NCBI RefSeq assembly: GCF_019429485.1
Contig: NZ_JAHXZN010000005.1
Span: 211,996-275,995 of the forward strand
Direction of reading: 5' to 3'
From: Sphingomonas citri
GTDB lineage: Bacteria; Pseudomonadota; Alphaproteobacteria; Sphingomonadales; Sphingomonadaceae
Length of the DNA stretch: 64,000 nucleotides
Part shown: piece after piece, positions 1 to 9,087 of the stretch
Layout: each line of letters opens with the position of its first letter
Numbering within the stretch: position 1 is the stretch's first letter
Program-made: the position numbers and the translations under genes
The notes under the pieces: model-generated
Database searches by the model: none
Told to the model about the DNA's origin: nothing
Seen by the model: the letters and a program-made list of their open reading frames with translations, nothing else

Positions 1-238
1 CGTACAGCGAGCCGTCGATCCGCCCGACCTTGATGTTGAGGCCCGATGCGGTGGTGTAGCTTCCGATCTTGTCGGCGACGAAGCGGCGGCCCGGATCGGT
101 GTTGATCCCCAGCACGATCGCGACGACGAGCAGCACCAGCGCGGCGAGCGCGATGCCGACCCACTTCAGCACGCGCTGCCACAAGGGGCGGCGGACGACG
201 ACGGTCTCGCCGGCGGTCGGGAGCGTGTCCTCGGCCAT
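1..238 (-). CDS. tamB: TamB, translocation/assembly module inner-membrane component (N-terminal fragment)
   Basis: The 5' end of a gene that runs off the left edge; about 79 residues are visible. The N-terminus is a short cytoplasmic stretch (MAEDTLPTAGETVVVRRP), one strong transmembrane helix at about residues 22-44, then the start of a periplasmic domain (GRRFVADKIGSYTTASGLNI), the usual opening of TamB/DUF490 proteins. TamB is known to span the periplasm and work with the Omp85 protein TamA in outer-membrane protein and lipid transport. The ATG shares one base with the tamA stop (TGATG), so translation is probably coupled. Only the anchor is visible, so the call leans on the tamA neighbour. 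Confidence 0.85.
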   Translation of the reverse strand, partial: MAEDTLPTAGETVVVRRPLWQRVLKWVGIALAALVLLVVAIVLGINTDPGRRFVADKIGSYTTASGLNIKVGRIDGSLY

Positions 239-2460
239 CAGAATGCCTGCCCGATCGAGATGTAGAGCGCGATCTTGCCGTCCCCTTCGCGCGGGTTGAG
301 CGGGGTCGCGACGTCGACGCGCAGCGGCCCGAAATTGGTGTAGAAGCGGCCGCCGATGCCGGCGCCGATGCGCAGGTCGCTGCCCTTCGGCAGGCTGCTC
401 TCATAGGCGTTGCCCGCGTCGACAAAGGGCACGATCCCGAAATTGCCGAAGCGGTAGCGCGCCTCGAGCGCGAACTCGTTGATGCTGCGGCCGCCGAGCG
501 GGCGCAGGTCGGCGCGGTCGACGTTGCCGCTCGAGTCCGGGGTGAGCGAGGCGACCGGCTCGAGCGGCCCGAGCCGCTGGAAGCCGTAGCCGCGCACCGA
601 GCCGCCGCCGCCGCCGTAATAGCGGCGCGACGGCGCGATGTCGTCGCGCGCGATGCCGAAGATGCTGCCCGCGCGCGCGCGACCCGCGATCACCAGGCTG
701 TCGCTCACGGGATAATAAGCCGTGCCCTCGATCAGCGTGCGCGCATACGGCTTGGTCTGCCCCGAGACGGAGACTTCGGGGCTGACGTTGAGCTTGAGGC
801 GGTAGCCGCGGGTCGGGTTGAGCAGGTCGTCCGAGGTGTCGAACAGCACCTGCCCGGGGAGCGCGACGACGCCGTAGGTGCGACGGTCGCGATCGAACTT
901 GTCGAAGTCGAACACGCTCTCGTTGGTGCCGACCAGCTCGAAGCCGTAGGCATAGGTGAACTTCTTCTGCCAGATCGGCGTCGAGTCGTAGCTCACCCGC
1001 CCCGACAGCGTCCCGGTGAAAGCGTCGAACGCGTCGTAGCTGGAGTGGTTGGCGCTCGCGAGCAGACTGACGGTGCGGTCGCGCTTGCCCGCGTTCTGGC
1101 GGCGCAGCCCGACCGACAGGCCCTGCTGCTGCGTACCCGCGATCACGCCGAGGATCAGCGCACCCTCGGGCGGGAAGCGGTTGCGGTTGGTGAAATTGCC
1201 CTCTGCCTTGATGCCCTCGCCGGTGTTGAAGCCGACCGAGCCCGACAGGCTCTTCGCCGGCCCGCGCGTCTGCCGCACCAGCAGGTCGACCTGCTCGGTG
1301 CCGTCGACCGCGGTGACGCCGGTGCGCACCGGCTCGACCCCGACGCCGTTGAACAAACCGGTCGCGACCAGCGCCTCGCGCAGGTCGTCGGTGAGCCGCG
1401 CGTCGTACAGCTGCCCCTGATCGAAGCGCGGGAAGACGTTGAGGTGCTTGAGGTCGAACACCGGATCGCCCTCGGTGCGCAGCACGCCGAAGGAGGAACG
1501 CGGGCCGGTGTCGACCGGCAGGGTGTAATCGCCCTTGCCGGTCTGCTCGTCGAGCAGCACGTCGCGCTCGCCCAGCTTGACGAAGGGGTAGCCCTGCTGC
1601 GGCAGCCGCAGGCTGACATTGGCCTCGGCCCCCTGGATGCGCGCTGCCTCGATCGGGTCGCCGACCTTGAGCGGCAGCTCGCGGCGAACGAGCTCGGGCG
1701 GCTGGGTGGCGTCGGCCTTCACCGTGACGCTGCCGAGCTTATACTGCTGCCCCGGCGAGGCGGTGACCAGCGCGCGCAGTTTCGCCGGCGTGCCCGCGAC
1801 GGTCTCCACCGTCGCCACCGCGGTGCCGTCATAATAGCCAAGCGACTTCATCAGCCGCAGCGCGAGCTGCTCGTCTTCGCGGGCGCGCGCCGAGACCTGG
1901 GTGGCATTGTCCGCCTTGCCGCCGCCCTTCTTGAGCGCGGAGAGCGAGTCGAACTCGTCGGTCAGTCCGAGCGGGTCGAGCCCCTGCACCTCGCTGGCGT
2001 AGCGCACGTCGGGCTGATCGCCGCTCGCCGGGTCGGCGACGGTCTGTAGCGGGGCGGTGTTGAAAGTGGAGAGCGGCTCGAGCGGCTGGGCGAGCTGCGG
2101 GTCCTGCGACGGCGCGGGGGGCAGCGTGCCCGGCGTGATCGGCTGCTGCGCCGCCGCCTGCGCGGGAGCCTGGGCGGGGTCGGCGGTGGTCGGCGCAGGC
2201 GCCGCAGCGGCGTCGGCCGGCATCGGCTCGAGCGGGGCGTTCAGGTCGCCAGACAGCGGCGGCAGCGCGGCGTCGAACTCGGCCTCGGGGACGATCGGCG
2301 TGTTGTCGGGAGCAGGCGCGGCGTCGGCCGGCTTGGGCGAGTCGGGACCCTGCGCGGGGGCCGTGCCGGGCTTCTGCATCTGCGCCGGCGCGGCGGCACA
2401 GCCCAGCGCCATGCCCGCGGTGGCGAGCAGGAGGCGCGAGCGACGAACGGAAAAAGACAA
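238..2460 (-). CDS. tamA: TamA, Omp85-family outer-membrane translocation module protein
   Basis: 740 residues. Signal peptide at about 1-26, then a long Pro/Ala/Gln-rich, probably disordered segment (about 27-150) not typical of E. coli TamA, then POTRA-like domains (about 190-400) and a C-terminal Omp85 barrel. The barrel carries the lid-loop motif SVRGYGFQ, ends in a typical outer-membrane signature (ALYISIGQAF) and contains the GLRRQNAGKRDRT strand region. TamA is known to act with TamB. The start used is TTG at 2460-2458, preceded by AGGGGCG at a reasonable distance; it gives a complete signal peptide, whereas the next ATG (residue 17) would cut it. Followed by tamB with a one-base overlap and divergent from the efflux operon. 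Confidence 0.9.
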   Translation of the reverse strand: MSFSVRRSRLLLATAGMALGCAAAPAQMQKPGTAPAQGPDSPKPADAAPAPDNTPIVPEAEFDAALPPLSGDLNAPLEPMPADAAAAPAPTTADPAQAPAQAAAQQPITPGTLPPAPSQDPQLAQPLEPLSTFNTAPLQTVADPASGDQPDVRYASEVQGLDPLGLTDEFDSLSALKKGGGKADNATQVSARAREDEQLALRLMKSLGYYDGTAVATVETVAGTPAKLRALVTASPGQQYKLGSVTVKADATQPPELVRRELPLKVGDPIEAARIQGAEANVSLRLPQQGYPFVKLGERDVLLDEQTGKGDYTLPVDTGPRSSFGVLRTEGDPVFDLKHLNVFPRFDQGQLYDARLTDDLREALVATGLFNGVGVEPVRTGVTAVDGTEQVDLLVRQTRGPAKSLSGSVGFNTGEGIKAEGNFTNRNRFPPEGALILGVIAGTQQQGLSVGLRRQNAGKRDRTVSLLASANHSSYDAFDAFTGTLSGRVSYDSTPIWQKKFTYAYGFELVGTNESVFDFDKFDRDRRTYGVVALPGQVLFDTSDDLLNPTRGYRLKLNVSPEVSVSGQTKPYARTLIEGTAYYPVSDSLVIAGRARAGSIFGIARDDIAPSRRYYGGGGGSVRGYGFQRLGPLEPVASLTPDSSGNVDRADLRPLGGRSINEFALEARYRFGNFGIVPFVDAGNAYESSLPKGSDLRIGAGIGGRFYTNFGPLRVDVATPLNPREGDGKIALYISIGQAF

Positions 2461-2609
2461 GTACTACGCCCCTTTAGGCGAGGCATGCGGCGTTCCGCTG
2501 AGCCCCCGTCACCCTGCAACGAGCCAGCGCAGGATCGGTTTCATAGCGCTGCCGTGTCGCCCACCTCTGATCGCCAAAGCCGGTCGGCGGCGTGAAAATT
2601 CTGGCACCC

Positions 2610-2640
2610 TTGCGAAACATTTGCGACAAATTGCGGTTAG
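2610..2640. promoter_or_regulatory. Phased TTGCG direct repeats in the tamA/efflux intergenic region
   Basis: Three TTGCG units begin at 2610, 2621 and 2631, about one helical turn apart, within a locally AT-richer stretch 45-75 bases upstream of the efflux lipoprotein start. The spacing suggests a protein-binding array or an activator site. No repressor gene (TetR/MarR) lies beside the operon. Function is inferred from position only. The rest of the 223-base divergent gap (2461-2683) shows nothing else recognisable. Confidence 0.3.
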
Positions 2641-2683
2641 GCGCCGGGGCAGCCCGAAGTCTCTCGCGGGGATAAGACTGAGA

Positions 2684-3922
2684 ATGCGTATCGAGGTTCG
2701 GCCGGGCCGCCAGGTCATCGGTGGCGCGGCGGCGTCGGCGCTGCTCGCGCTCGCCGCCTGCGGCGGTGGCGGGGGTGACGCAACCAAGGCCAAGGAGAAG
2801 GGCGGCGCGCCGGGTCAGTCGGGCCCGGTCACGGTCGGCTATGTCGTCGTCCAGCCCACATCGGTGCCGACAACCAGCGAGTTGCCGGGCCGCACCGTCG
2901 CGTACCAGAGCTCGGAGGTGCGCCCCCAGGTCTCGGGCGTGATCCAGCGCCGCTTCTTCACCGAGGGCGCGATCGTCAAGCGCGGGCAGCCGCTCTACCA
3001 GATCGATCCCTCGCTCTACCGCGCCAGCGCCAACCAGGCGAGCGCCAACGTCGCCAACGCCCAGGCGACCTACGAGGCCGCCAAGATCCGCGCCGACCGC
3101 TACAAGCCGCTCGCGCAGATGGAGGCGATCAGCGCACAGGACTATACCGACGCGGTGGCGACGCAGCGCCAGGCGGCGGCGACGATCGCGGTCAATCGCG
3201 CGCAGCTCGACACCGCGCGCGTCAACCTGCGCTTCACCACCGTACCCGCGCCGATCACCGGCCGCATCGGCCGCTCGCTGTTCACCGTCGGCGCGCTGGT
3301 CAGCTCGACCCAGACCGACCCGCTCGCGACGATCCAGCAGCTCGACCCGATGTTCGTCGACATCCAGCAGTCGAGCGCCAACCTGCTCGCGCTGCGTCGC
3401 AGCCTCGCCTCGGGCGGGGCGGTGCCCGCGCGCGCGGAGGTGACGCTCAAGCTCGAGGACGGCAGTGACTACGGCATCAAGGGCGCGGTCGAGTTCGCCG
3501 AGGTGGTGGTCGATCCCAGCACCGGCACGGTGACGCTGCGCGCGCGCTTCCCCAATCCCAATGGCCTGCTGCTGCCGGGCATGTTCGTCCGCGCGGTCTT
3601 CTCGCAGTCGATCCAGCAGAACGCCTTCCTCGTGCCGCAGACCGCGATCACGCGCGACGCCAAGGGCAATGCGACCCTGTACGTCGTCGGCGCGAACAAC
3701 CGTGCCGAGCAGCGCACCGTCACCGCCGAGCGGACGCAGGGCGCCTATTGGGTCGTGATCGACGGGCTCAAGGCCGGCGACAAGGTGATCACCCAGGGCC
3801 TCGCCAACGTGAAGCCCAAGACGCCGCTCCAGCCGGTGCCGGCCGACACGCCGCAGAAGGTACAGGCGCCCTCCCCCGAGCAGATGGACAAGATGTCGTC
3901 GGCCAAGGGCAAGGCCGGCTGA
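2684..3922 (+). CDS. RND efflux system periplasmic adaptor (membrane fusion lipoprotein, AcrA/MexA family)
   Basis: 412 residues. The N-terminus carries a lipobox (LALAAC, Cys26) followed by a Gly-rich linker, so this is an inner-membrane-anchored lipoprotein. Further on come the barrel-sandwich and alpha-hairpin regions (YQIDPSLYRASANQASANV, about 105-175), a lipoyl-like half (APITGRIGRSLFTVGALV) and the beta-barrel/membrane-proximal domains (GMFVRAVFSQ). The family links the RND pump to the outer-membrane channel. The frame is open far upstream, but ATG 2684 is chosen because it starts a proper lipoprotein signal. The pump gene follows six bases after the stop, and pump and channel form one operon. 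Confidence 0.93.
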   Translation: MRIEVRPGRQVIGGAAASALLALAACGGGGGDATKAKEKGGAPGQSGPVTVGYVVVQPTSVPTTSELPGRTVAYQSSEVRPQVSGVIQRRFFTEGAIVKRGQPLYQIDPSLYRASANQASANVANAQATYEAAKIRADRYKPLAQMEAISAQDYTDAVATQRQAAATIAVNRAQLDTARVNLRFTTVPAPITGRIGRSLFTVGALVSSTQTDPLATIQQLDPMFVDIQQSSANLLALRRSLASGGAVPARAEVTLKLEDGSDYGIKGAVEFAEVVVDPSTGTVTLRARFPNPNGLLLPGMFVRAVFSQSIQQNAFLVPQTAITRDAKGNATLYVVGANNRAEQRTVTAERTQGAYWVVIDGLKAGDKVITQGLANVKPKTPLQPVPADTPQKVQAPSPEQMDKMSSAKGKAG

Positions 3923-3928
3923 CCGCTC

Positions 3929-6900
3929 ATGTCCCGCATTTTCATCGATCGGCCGATCTTCGCCTGGGTGCTCGCCATCATCGTGATGCTGGCGGGCGTC
4001 GGCGCGATCCTGTCGCTGCCGATCGCGCAATATCCCGACGTCGCGCCACCGCAGGTCTCGATCCGCGCGACCTTCCCCGGGGCCAACGCGCAGACGCTGC
4101 AGAACAGCGTCACCCAGGTGATCGAGCAGCAGCTCACCGGTATCGACGGGCTGCTCTACTTCCAGTCGAGCTCGTCGAGCCGCGGCTCGGTGACGATCAC
4201 CGCGACGTTCAACAAGGGCACCGACCCGGACATCGCGCAGGTTCAGGTCCAGAACCAGGTCCAGCAGTCGCTCAGCCGATTGCCGCAGCAGGTGCAGCAG
4301 CAGGGCTTGGTGGTGCGCAAGTCCAACCCGGACTTCCTCCTGATCGTCGGCGTCTATGACGTCACCGACAAGCTGACCAACCAGGACGTCTCGGATTATC
4401 TCGTCTCGAACCTCCAGGACCCGCTCGGCCGTATCCAGGGCGTCGGCGACACCAACGTGTTCGGCTCGCAATATGCCATGCGGGTCTGGCTCGATCCGGA
4501 GAAGCTCAACAGCTACCAGCTGATGCCCGGCGACGTCGTCACCGCCATCACCAACCAGAACACCGAGGTCGCGGCGGGCGAGATCGGCGGGCAGCCGATG
4601 CCGTCGACGCAGATGCTGAACGCGATCGTCACCGCGCAGTCGCGGCTGCAGACGCCCGCCGAGTTCGCCAACATCATCCTCAAGACTCAGAGCAGCGGCG
4701 CCACGGTGCGGCTCGCCGACGTGGCGCGGATCGAGCTGGGCGCGGAGAGCTACAACGCGTTCAGCCGCGTCAACCGCCACCCCGGCGCGGGCATCGCGGT
4801 GCTGCTCGCCCCCGGCGCCGACGCGCTCAAGACCGCCGAGCTGGTCAAGGCGCAGGTCGCCGCCGCCGCCAAGGGCTTCCCGCCCGGGCTCGAGTACGCC
4901 TTCGCCAACGACACCACCGATTTCATCAAGCTGTCGATCGAGGAGGTGGTGAAGACGCTGATCGAGGCGATCATCCTCGTCGTCATCGTCATGTTCGTCT
5001 TCCTCCAGAGCTGGCGCGCCACGCTGGTGCCGGCGATCGCGGTGCCGGTGGTGCTGCTGGGGACGTTCGCGGTCTTCTACGTCGCCGGCTTCTCGATCAA
5101 CACGCTGACCCTGTTCGGCCTCGTCCTCGCGATCGGTCTGCTGGTCGACGACGCGATCGTCGTCGTCGAGAACGTCGAGCGGCTGATGGACGAGAACCCC
5201 GGCATGACGCCGCGCGAGGCGACGATCGAGTCGATGAAGGAGATCACCGTCGCGCTGGTCGCGATCGCGCTAGTGCTCTCCGCGGTGTTCATGCCGATGG
5301 CCTTCTTCGGCGGCTCGACCGGCGTGATCTATCGCCAGTTCTCGCTGACGATCGTTTCGGCGATGGTGCTTTCGGTGCTGGTCGCGGTGATCCTGTCGCC
5401 CGCGCTCACCGCGACCCTGCTCAAGCAGAGCCACGACGAGAACGGCGATCCGATCGAGCAGAGCTGGTTGGGGCGCAAGTTCCCCAAGGTGGCGCATTTT
5501 CTCGAGCGCGCGCGCGACAAGTTCAACGACACGTTCGACCGCGGCGTGGCGCGCTACGTCGCCGGCGTGCGCCGGGTGATCGATCGCAAGTGGATCTTCC
5601 TGCTGGTCTACGCGGCGACGGTGGCGCTTCTGGCGATCCTGTTCCTTCGCCTGCCGACGGGCTTCCTGCCGACCGAGGACCAGGGCAGCGCGCTGGTGCA
5701 GTTCCAGCTTCCCGCCGGCGCCACGCGCGCCCGCACCGAGGAGGTGCAGCACCGCGTCGAGGATTATCTCGCCGGCAGCGAGGGCAAGAACGTCCGCACC
5801 ATGTTCACCGTCAGCGGCGGCGGCGGCGGCGGCGTCAGCGGGCAGAACACCGGCCAGGGCTTCGTCAATCTCACGCCGTGGGACGACCGCAAGGGCAAGG
5901 AGAATACCGCCGACGCCATCGTGGCGCGCGCCTCGGCGGCGTTCCGGGGATTGCGCGACGCGCGCGTCTTCGCGCTGGTGCCGCCGGCGATCCGCGGCCT
6001 CGGCCAGTCGAACGGCTTCACCATGGAGCTGCAGAACACCAGCGGCATGACCGCGGAGAAGTTCAACGACGCCAGGGACCGGTTGCTCGCACTCGCCAAC
6101 GCCGACCCCGCCCTCACCGCGGTGCGCCTGACCGAGTTGCCCGATGTCGGCACGCTCAAGGTCGACGTCGACCAGCAGAAGCTCGCCGCCTTCGGGCTGA
6201 GCCAGGCCGACGTCAACACGACGCTGTCGACCGCCTGGGGCGGCCGCTACGTCAACGACTTCGTCGATCGCGGCCGGGTCAAGCGCGTGTTCGTCCAGGG
6301 CGACGCGCCGTATCGCGCCGCGCCGACCGACCTCAACCAATGGTTCGTGCGCGGCAGCAGCGGGCAGATGGTGCCCTTCTCCGCCTTCGCGCGGATCGGC
6401 TGGAGCCAGGCGCCGGTGATCCTGTCGCGCTTCAACGGCGTGCCCTCGTTCGAATTCCAAGGCTCGGCCGCGGCGGGCAAGAGCTCGGGCGACGCGATGA
6501 CGCGGATCCAGGAGCTCGCCGGGCAGATTCCGGGGACGAGCGTCTCCTGGGCCGGCCTGTCGTACCAGGAGCGGCTGTCCTCCGGGCAGGCGCCGCTGCT
6601 CTACGGCCTGTCGATCCTCGTCGTCTTCCTCTGCCTCGCGGCGCTGTACGAGAGCTGGTCTATCCCCTTCGCCGTGCTGCTGATCATTCCGCTCGGTCTG
6701 GTCGGCGCGATCCTGTTCACCACGCTGCGCGGGCTGATCAACGACGTGTACCTCCAGATCGGCCTGCTGACGACGATGGGGTTGGCGGCGAAGAACGCGA
6801 TCCTGATGATCGAGTTCGCCGAGCAGGAGGAGAAGAAGGGCAAGCGCGTGATCGACGCCGCGCTCTCCGCCGCGCGGATCCGGCTTCGTCCGATCATCAT

Positions 6901-7246
6901 GACCAGCCTTGCCTTCATCTTCGGCGTGCTGCCGCTGGCGATCTCGACCGGTGCCGGGGCCAACAGCCGGATCGCGATCGGCACCTCGGTGATCGGCGGC
7001 ATGTTGACCGCGACGGTGCTGGCGATCTTCTACATCCCTTTGTTCTTCGTGCTGGTGCGGCGCGGCTTCCGCGACGGCCTCAAGGGCCTGCGCCGGGGCG
7101 CCGATCCGAGCCCGGACGAGGGCGAGGACGGCAGCGGCGGTGATGACGGTCATGGCGGCGGCGGGGCCCCCGGCGGCGAGCGCTCGCCGCAGCTGCCGCG
7201 CCCGATCGACCACCCCGCGCTGCCCGCGCCGGAGCCTGCCCGATGA
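3929..7246 (+). CDS. RND multidrug efflux pump, HAE1 family (AcrB/MexB-like)
   Basis: 1105 residues, inner-membrane proton-driven drug exporter. Typical N-terminus (RIFIDRPIFAWVLAI), first helix, large periplasmic porter loop, the TM4 proton-relay pair (LLVDDAIVVVENV), a second periplasmic loop, and the TM10 lysine region (GLAAKNAILMIEFAEQEEKKGKR). Loop features FLPTEDQG and VNTTLSTAWGG (porter/docking) are present. The family is usually 1030-1050 residues; here about 55 extra residues form an acidic, Gly- and Pro-rich cytoplasmic tail after the last helix. The next gene overlaps by ATGA. Substrates cannot be told from sequence. Confidence 0.96.
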   Translation: MSRIFIDRPIFAWVLAIIVMLAGVGAILSLPIAQYPDVAPPQVSIRATFPGANAQTLQNSVTQVIEQQLTGIDGLLYFQSSSSSRGSVTITATFNKGTDPDIAQVQVQNQVQQSLSRLPQQVQQQGLVVRKSNPDFLLIVGVYDVTDKLTNQDVSDYLVSNLQDPLGRIQGVGDTNVFGSQYAMRVWLDPEKLNSYQLMPGDVVTAITNQNTEVAAGEIGGQPMPSTQMLNAIVTAQSRLQTPAEFANIILKTQSSGATVRLADVARIELGAESYNAFSRVNRHPGAGIAVLLAPGADALKTAELVKAQVAAAAKGFPPGLEYAFANDTTDFIKLSIEEVVKTLIEAIILVVIVMFVFLQSWRATLVPAIAVPVVLLGTFAVFYVAGFSINTLTLFGLVLAIGLLVDDAIVVVENVERLMDENPGMTPREATIESMKEITVALVAIALVLSAVFMPMAFFGGSTGVIYRQFSLTIVSAMVLSVLVAVILSPALTATLLKQSHDENGDPIEQSWLGRKFPKVAHFLERARDKFNDTFDRGVARYVAGVRRVIDRKWIFLLVYAATVALLAILFLRLPTGFLPTEDQGSALVQFQLPAGATRARTEEVQHRVEDYLAGSEGKNVRTMFTVSGGGGGGVSGQNTGQGFVNLTPWDDRKGKENTADAIVARASAAFRGLRDARVFALVPPAIRGLGQSNGFTMELQNTSGMTAEKFNDARDRLLALANADPALTAVRLTELPDVGTLKVDVDQQKLAAFGLSQADVNTTLSTAWGGRYVNDFVDRGRVKRVFVQGDAPYRAAPTDLNQWFVRGSSGQMVPFSAFARIGWSQAPVILSRFNGVPSFEFQGSAAAGKSSGDAMTRIQELAGQIPGTSVSWAGLSYQERLSSGQAPLLYGLSILVVFLCLAALYESWSIPFAVLLIIPLGLVGAILFTTLRGLINDVYLQIGLLTTMGLAAKNAILMIEFAEQEEKKGKRVIDAALSAARIRLRPIIMTSLAFIFGVLPLAISTGAGANSRIAIGTSVIGGMLTATVLAIFYIPLFFVLVRRGFRDGLKGLRRGADPSPDEGEDGSGGDDGHGGGGAPGGERSPQLPRPIDHPALPAPEPAR

Positions 7247-8844
7247 TCCGCCTCCCCGCGCTCGCCGCGCTCGCCGCCGGCACCGCGCTGGCGGGCTGCT
7301 CGCTGGCGCCGACCTACGTCCGGCCCGCCGCGCCGGTGCCGACCTCCTGGCCCGCCGGCGACGCCTATCTGCGCCAATCGGAGGCGCGGCTTCCCAGCGT
7401 CACCTACCGCGACATCTTCCGCGACCCGCGGCTGCAGGCGATCATCGACCAGGCGCTCGCCAACAACCGTGACCTGCGTGTCGCGGTGGCGAACATCGAG
7501 GCGACGCGCGCTCAATATCGCATCCAGCGCGCCGATCTTTTCCCTCAGGTCAACGCGACCGGCGCCTATAGCTATCGCGACAACGGCAGCAGCGGCGTGG
7601 TCACCGGCACCAACGGCGGCGGCACTGGGACCGGCGGCACCGGCACCGGCACGGGCGGGACGGGCGGGACGGGAACCGGCACCGGCACCGGCGGAACGGG
7701 CACCGGCACCGGCGTGACCACTGTCTCTTCGGCGCGGAGCACCTTCCAGGCACAGCTCGGCGTCACCGCCTTCGAGATCGACCTGTTCGGCCGCGTCCGC
7801 TCGCTCACCAGCGCGGCGCTGTCGCGCTATTTCGCGCAGGAGGCGGCGGCGCGCGCCACTAGGCTGACGCTGGTGGGCGACATCGCCAACGCCTGGCTCA
7901 CCTACGCCGCCGATCGCAGCCTGCTCGCCGTCTCGCAGCAGACCGCCGAGGCAGCGCGCGCGAGCGTGAAGCTCACCGACGCGCGCCTGCACGGCGGCGT
8001 GGCACCGCGCACCGATCTGCGCCAGGCGCAGCAGATCCTCGCCACGGCGGAGGCCGATCTCGCGCAGCAGACGACGCTGCTCGCGCAGGACGTCAACGCG
8101 CTCCAGCTGCTCGTCGGCGCGCCGGTCGATCCGGCACTGCTGCCCGGCTCGATCGAGCAGGCGGCGGCGACGATCGGCGAGCTGCCCGCTGGGATCGACT
8201 CGGGTGTGCTGCTGCGCCGCCCCGACGTGGTGCAGGCGGAATATTCGCTGCGCGCCTTCAACGCCGAGATCGGCGCGGCGCGCGCCGAGCTGTTCCCGCG
8301 AATCTCGCTCACCGGGCTGGTCGGGTTCGCCAGCACCGCGCTGCGCACGCTCTTCAACAGCGGCTCGTTCAACTATTCGGTCGCGCCCAACGCGAGCTAT
8401 CCGATCTTCCGCGCGGGCGCGGGGCGCGCCGGGGTCGCCTATAGCGTGGCGCAGCGCGACGCCGCGCTGGCGAGCTATGAGCAGACGATCCAGACCGCCT
8501 TCCAGGAAGTGTCGGACGCGCTCGCGCGGCGCGGCACGATCACCGAGCAGCTCGCCGCCAATCGCCGCTTCTTCGAGGCCGCGCAGGACACGCTCAACCT
8601 CACCAACGCGCGCTATCGCGGCGGCATCGACACCTTCCTGTCGTCGCTCGACGCACAGCGCCAGCTCTACTCGGCGCAGCAGATCCTGGTGCAGACCCAG
8701 CTGACCCGCGCGACCAACCTGGTGACACTGTACCGCACCCTCGGCGGCGACTCGCTCCTCGACGCCACGCCGCAGGGGCCAACGACGGCGACGGGCGGTG
8801 AGGCGGACTCGGCCGGCGTCCGCGCGGCGGCGGGGGCGCGGTAG
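7243..8844 (+). CDS. RND efflux outer-membrane channel lipoprotein (OprM/NodT family)
   Basis: 533 residues. Lipobox near residue 20 (LAALAAGTALAGC), then the conserved start of the mature protein (SLAPTYVRPAAPVP), two repeats of the TolC-like alpha-barrel, FEIDLFGRVRS in the first half and the matching LRRPDVVQAEYSLRAFNAEIGAARAELFP in the second. It forms the trimeric outer-membrane exit duct for the upstream pump, and its ATG overlaps the pump stop by four bases. The first predicted surface hairpin carries a run of 31 consecutive Gly/Thr codons (see the repeat entry). The C-terminal 30 residues are low complexity. Confidence 0.93.
   Translation: MIRLPALAALAAGTALAGCSLAPTYVRPAAPVPTSWPAGDAYLRQSEARLPSVTYRDIFRDPRLQAIIDQALANNRDLRVAVANIEATRAQYRIQRADLFPQVNATGAYSYRDNGSSGVVTGTNGGGTGTGGTGTGTGGTGGTGTGTGTGGTGTGTGVTTVSSARSTFQAQLGVTAFEIDLFGRVRSLTSAALSRYFAQEAAARATRLTLVGDIANAWLTYAADRSLLAVSQQTAEAARASVKLTDARLHGGVAPRTDLRQAQQILATAEADLAQQTTLLAQDVNALQLLVGAPVDPALLPGSIEQAAATIGELPAGIDSGVLLRRPDVVQAEYSLRAFNAEIGAARAELFPRISLTGLVGFASTALRTLFNSGSFNYSVAPNASYPIFRAGAGRAGVAYSVAQRDAALASYEQTIQTAFQEVSDALARRGTITEQLAANRRFFEAAQDTLNLTNARYRGGIDTFLSSLDAQRQLYSAQQILVQTQLTRATNLVTLYRTLGGDSLLDATPQGPTTATGGEADSAGVRAAAGAR
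7621..7713 (+). repeat. In-frame Gly/Thr codon tract inside the efflux channel gene
   Basis: 93 bases (31 codons, protein residues 127-157) encode only Gly and Thr as GT and GGT units, built from imperfect GGCACC/GGGACG-type hexamers. It sits between SYRDNGSSGVVTGTNGG and VTTVSSARSTFQAQLG, where OprM-family proteins have the first extracellular loop. The repetitive DNA could expand or contract by whole hexamers without breaking the frame. Confidence 0.85.
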
Positions 8845-8858
8845 CCGATCTGCTCGCC

Positions 8859-8933
8859 GTGCTCCTGTGGATGCAGGAGTTCAGGGCCCGGACCGCGGCG
8901 CGCCGTGGCTCTGGGCTCCTGCGTCCCAGGAGG
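8859..8933. repeat. Dispersed palindromic element, type A (copy 1)
   Basis: About 75 bases downstream of the efflux operon. Each end carries a small CTCCTG/CAGGAG hairpin, and the core GCCGTGGCTCTGGGCTCC matches GCCGTGGCTCTGGTCTCC in the element at 12149-12225. It lies between convergent genes and may also help stop transcription. Confidence 0.6.
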
Positions 8934-8969
8934 ATGGCTTCAGACATCAAGCGCCCCCTCAGCCACATC

Positions 8970-9064
8970 CGTCATCCCGAACTCCTTTCAGGATCCGCCG
9001 TGCCGAACCATCAGATCGCGCGAGACGCGCGGGACGGTGGATCCTGAGACAAGCCCAGGATGAC
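8970..9064. repeat. Dispersed palindromic element, type B (copy 1)
   Basis: A 95-base imperfect inverted repeat starting CGTCATCCCGAACTCC and ending CCCAGGATGACG, with GGATCCGCCG and CGGTGGATCC as inner arms. It lies between the convergent efflux channel and phasin genes. Related elements occur at 47157-47254 and 57981-58078. Confidence 0.7.
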
Positions 9065-9087
9065 GCCTCGCAGGGGACGGATGGCCC

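Noticed and set aside
2057..2683. In-frame upstream extension of the efflux adaptor gene
   Set aside because: It runs through tamA on the other strand and would bury the lipoprotein signal. ATG 2684 gives the expected lipobox.
2474..4780. Very long open frame (768 codons) on the minus strand opposite the efflux adaptor and pump genes
   Set aside because: High-GC shadow frame: Arg/Asp/Gly/His-rich, no recognisable domain, and fully opposite two genes with clear family motifs. The same applies to 5270-7213, 1045-2049 (plus), 10241-12076, 13901-15400 (plus), 28027-29124 (plus), 29103-30674 (plus), 31039-32973 (plus), 35989-37206 (plus) and similar frames.
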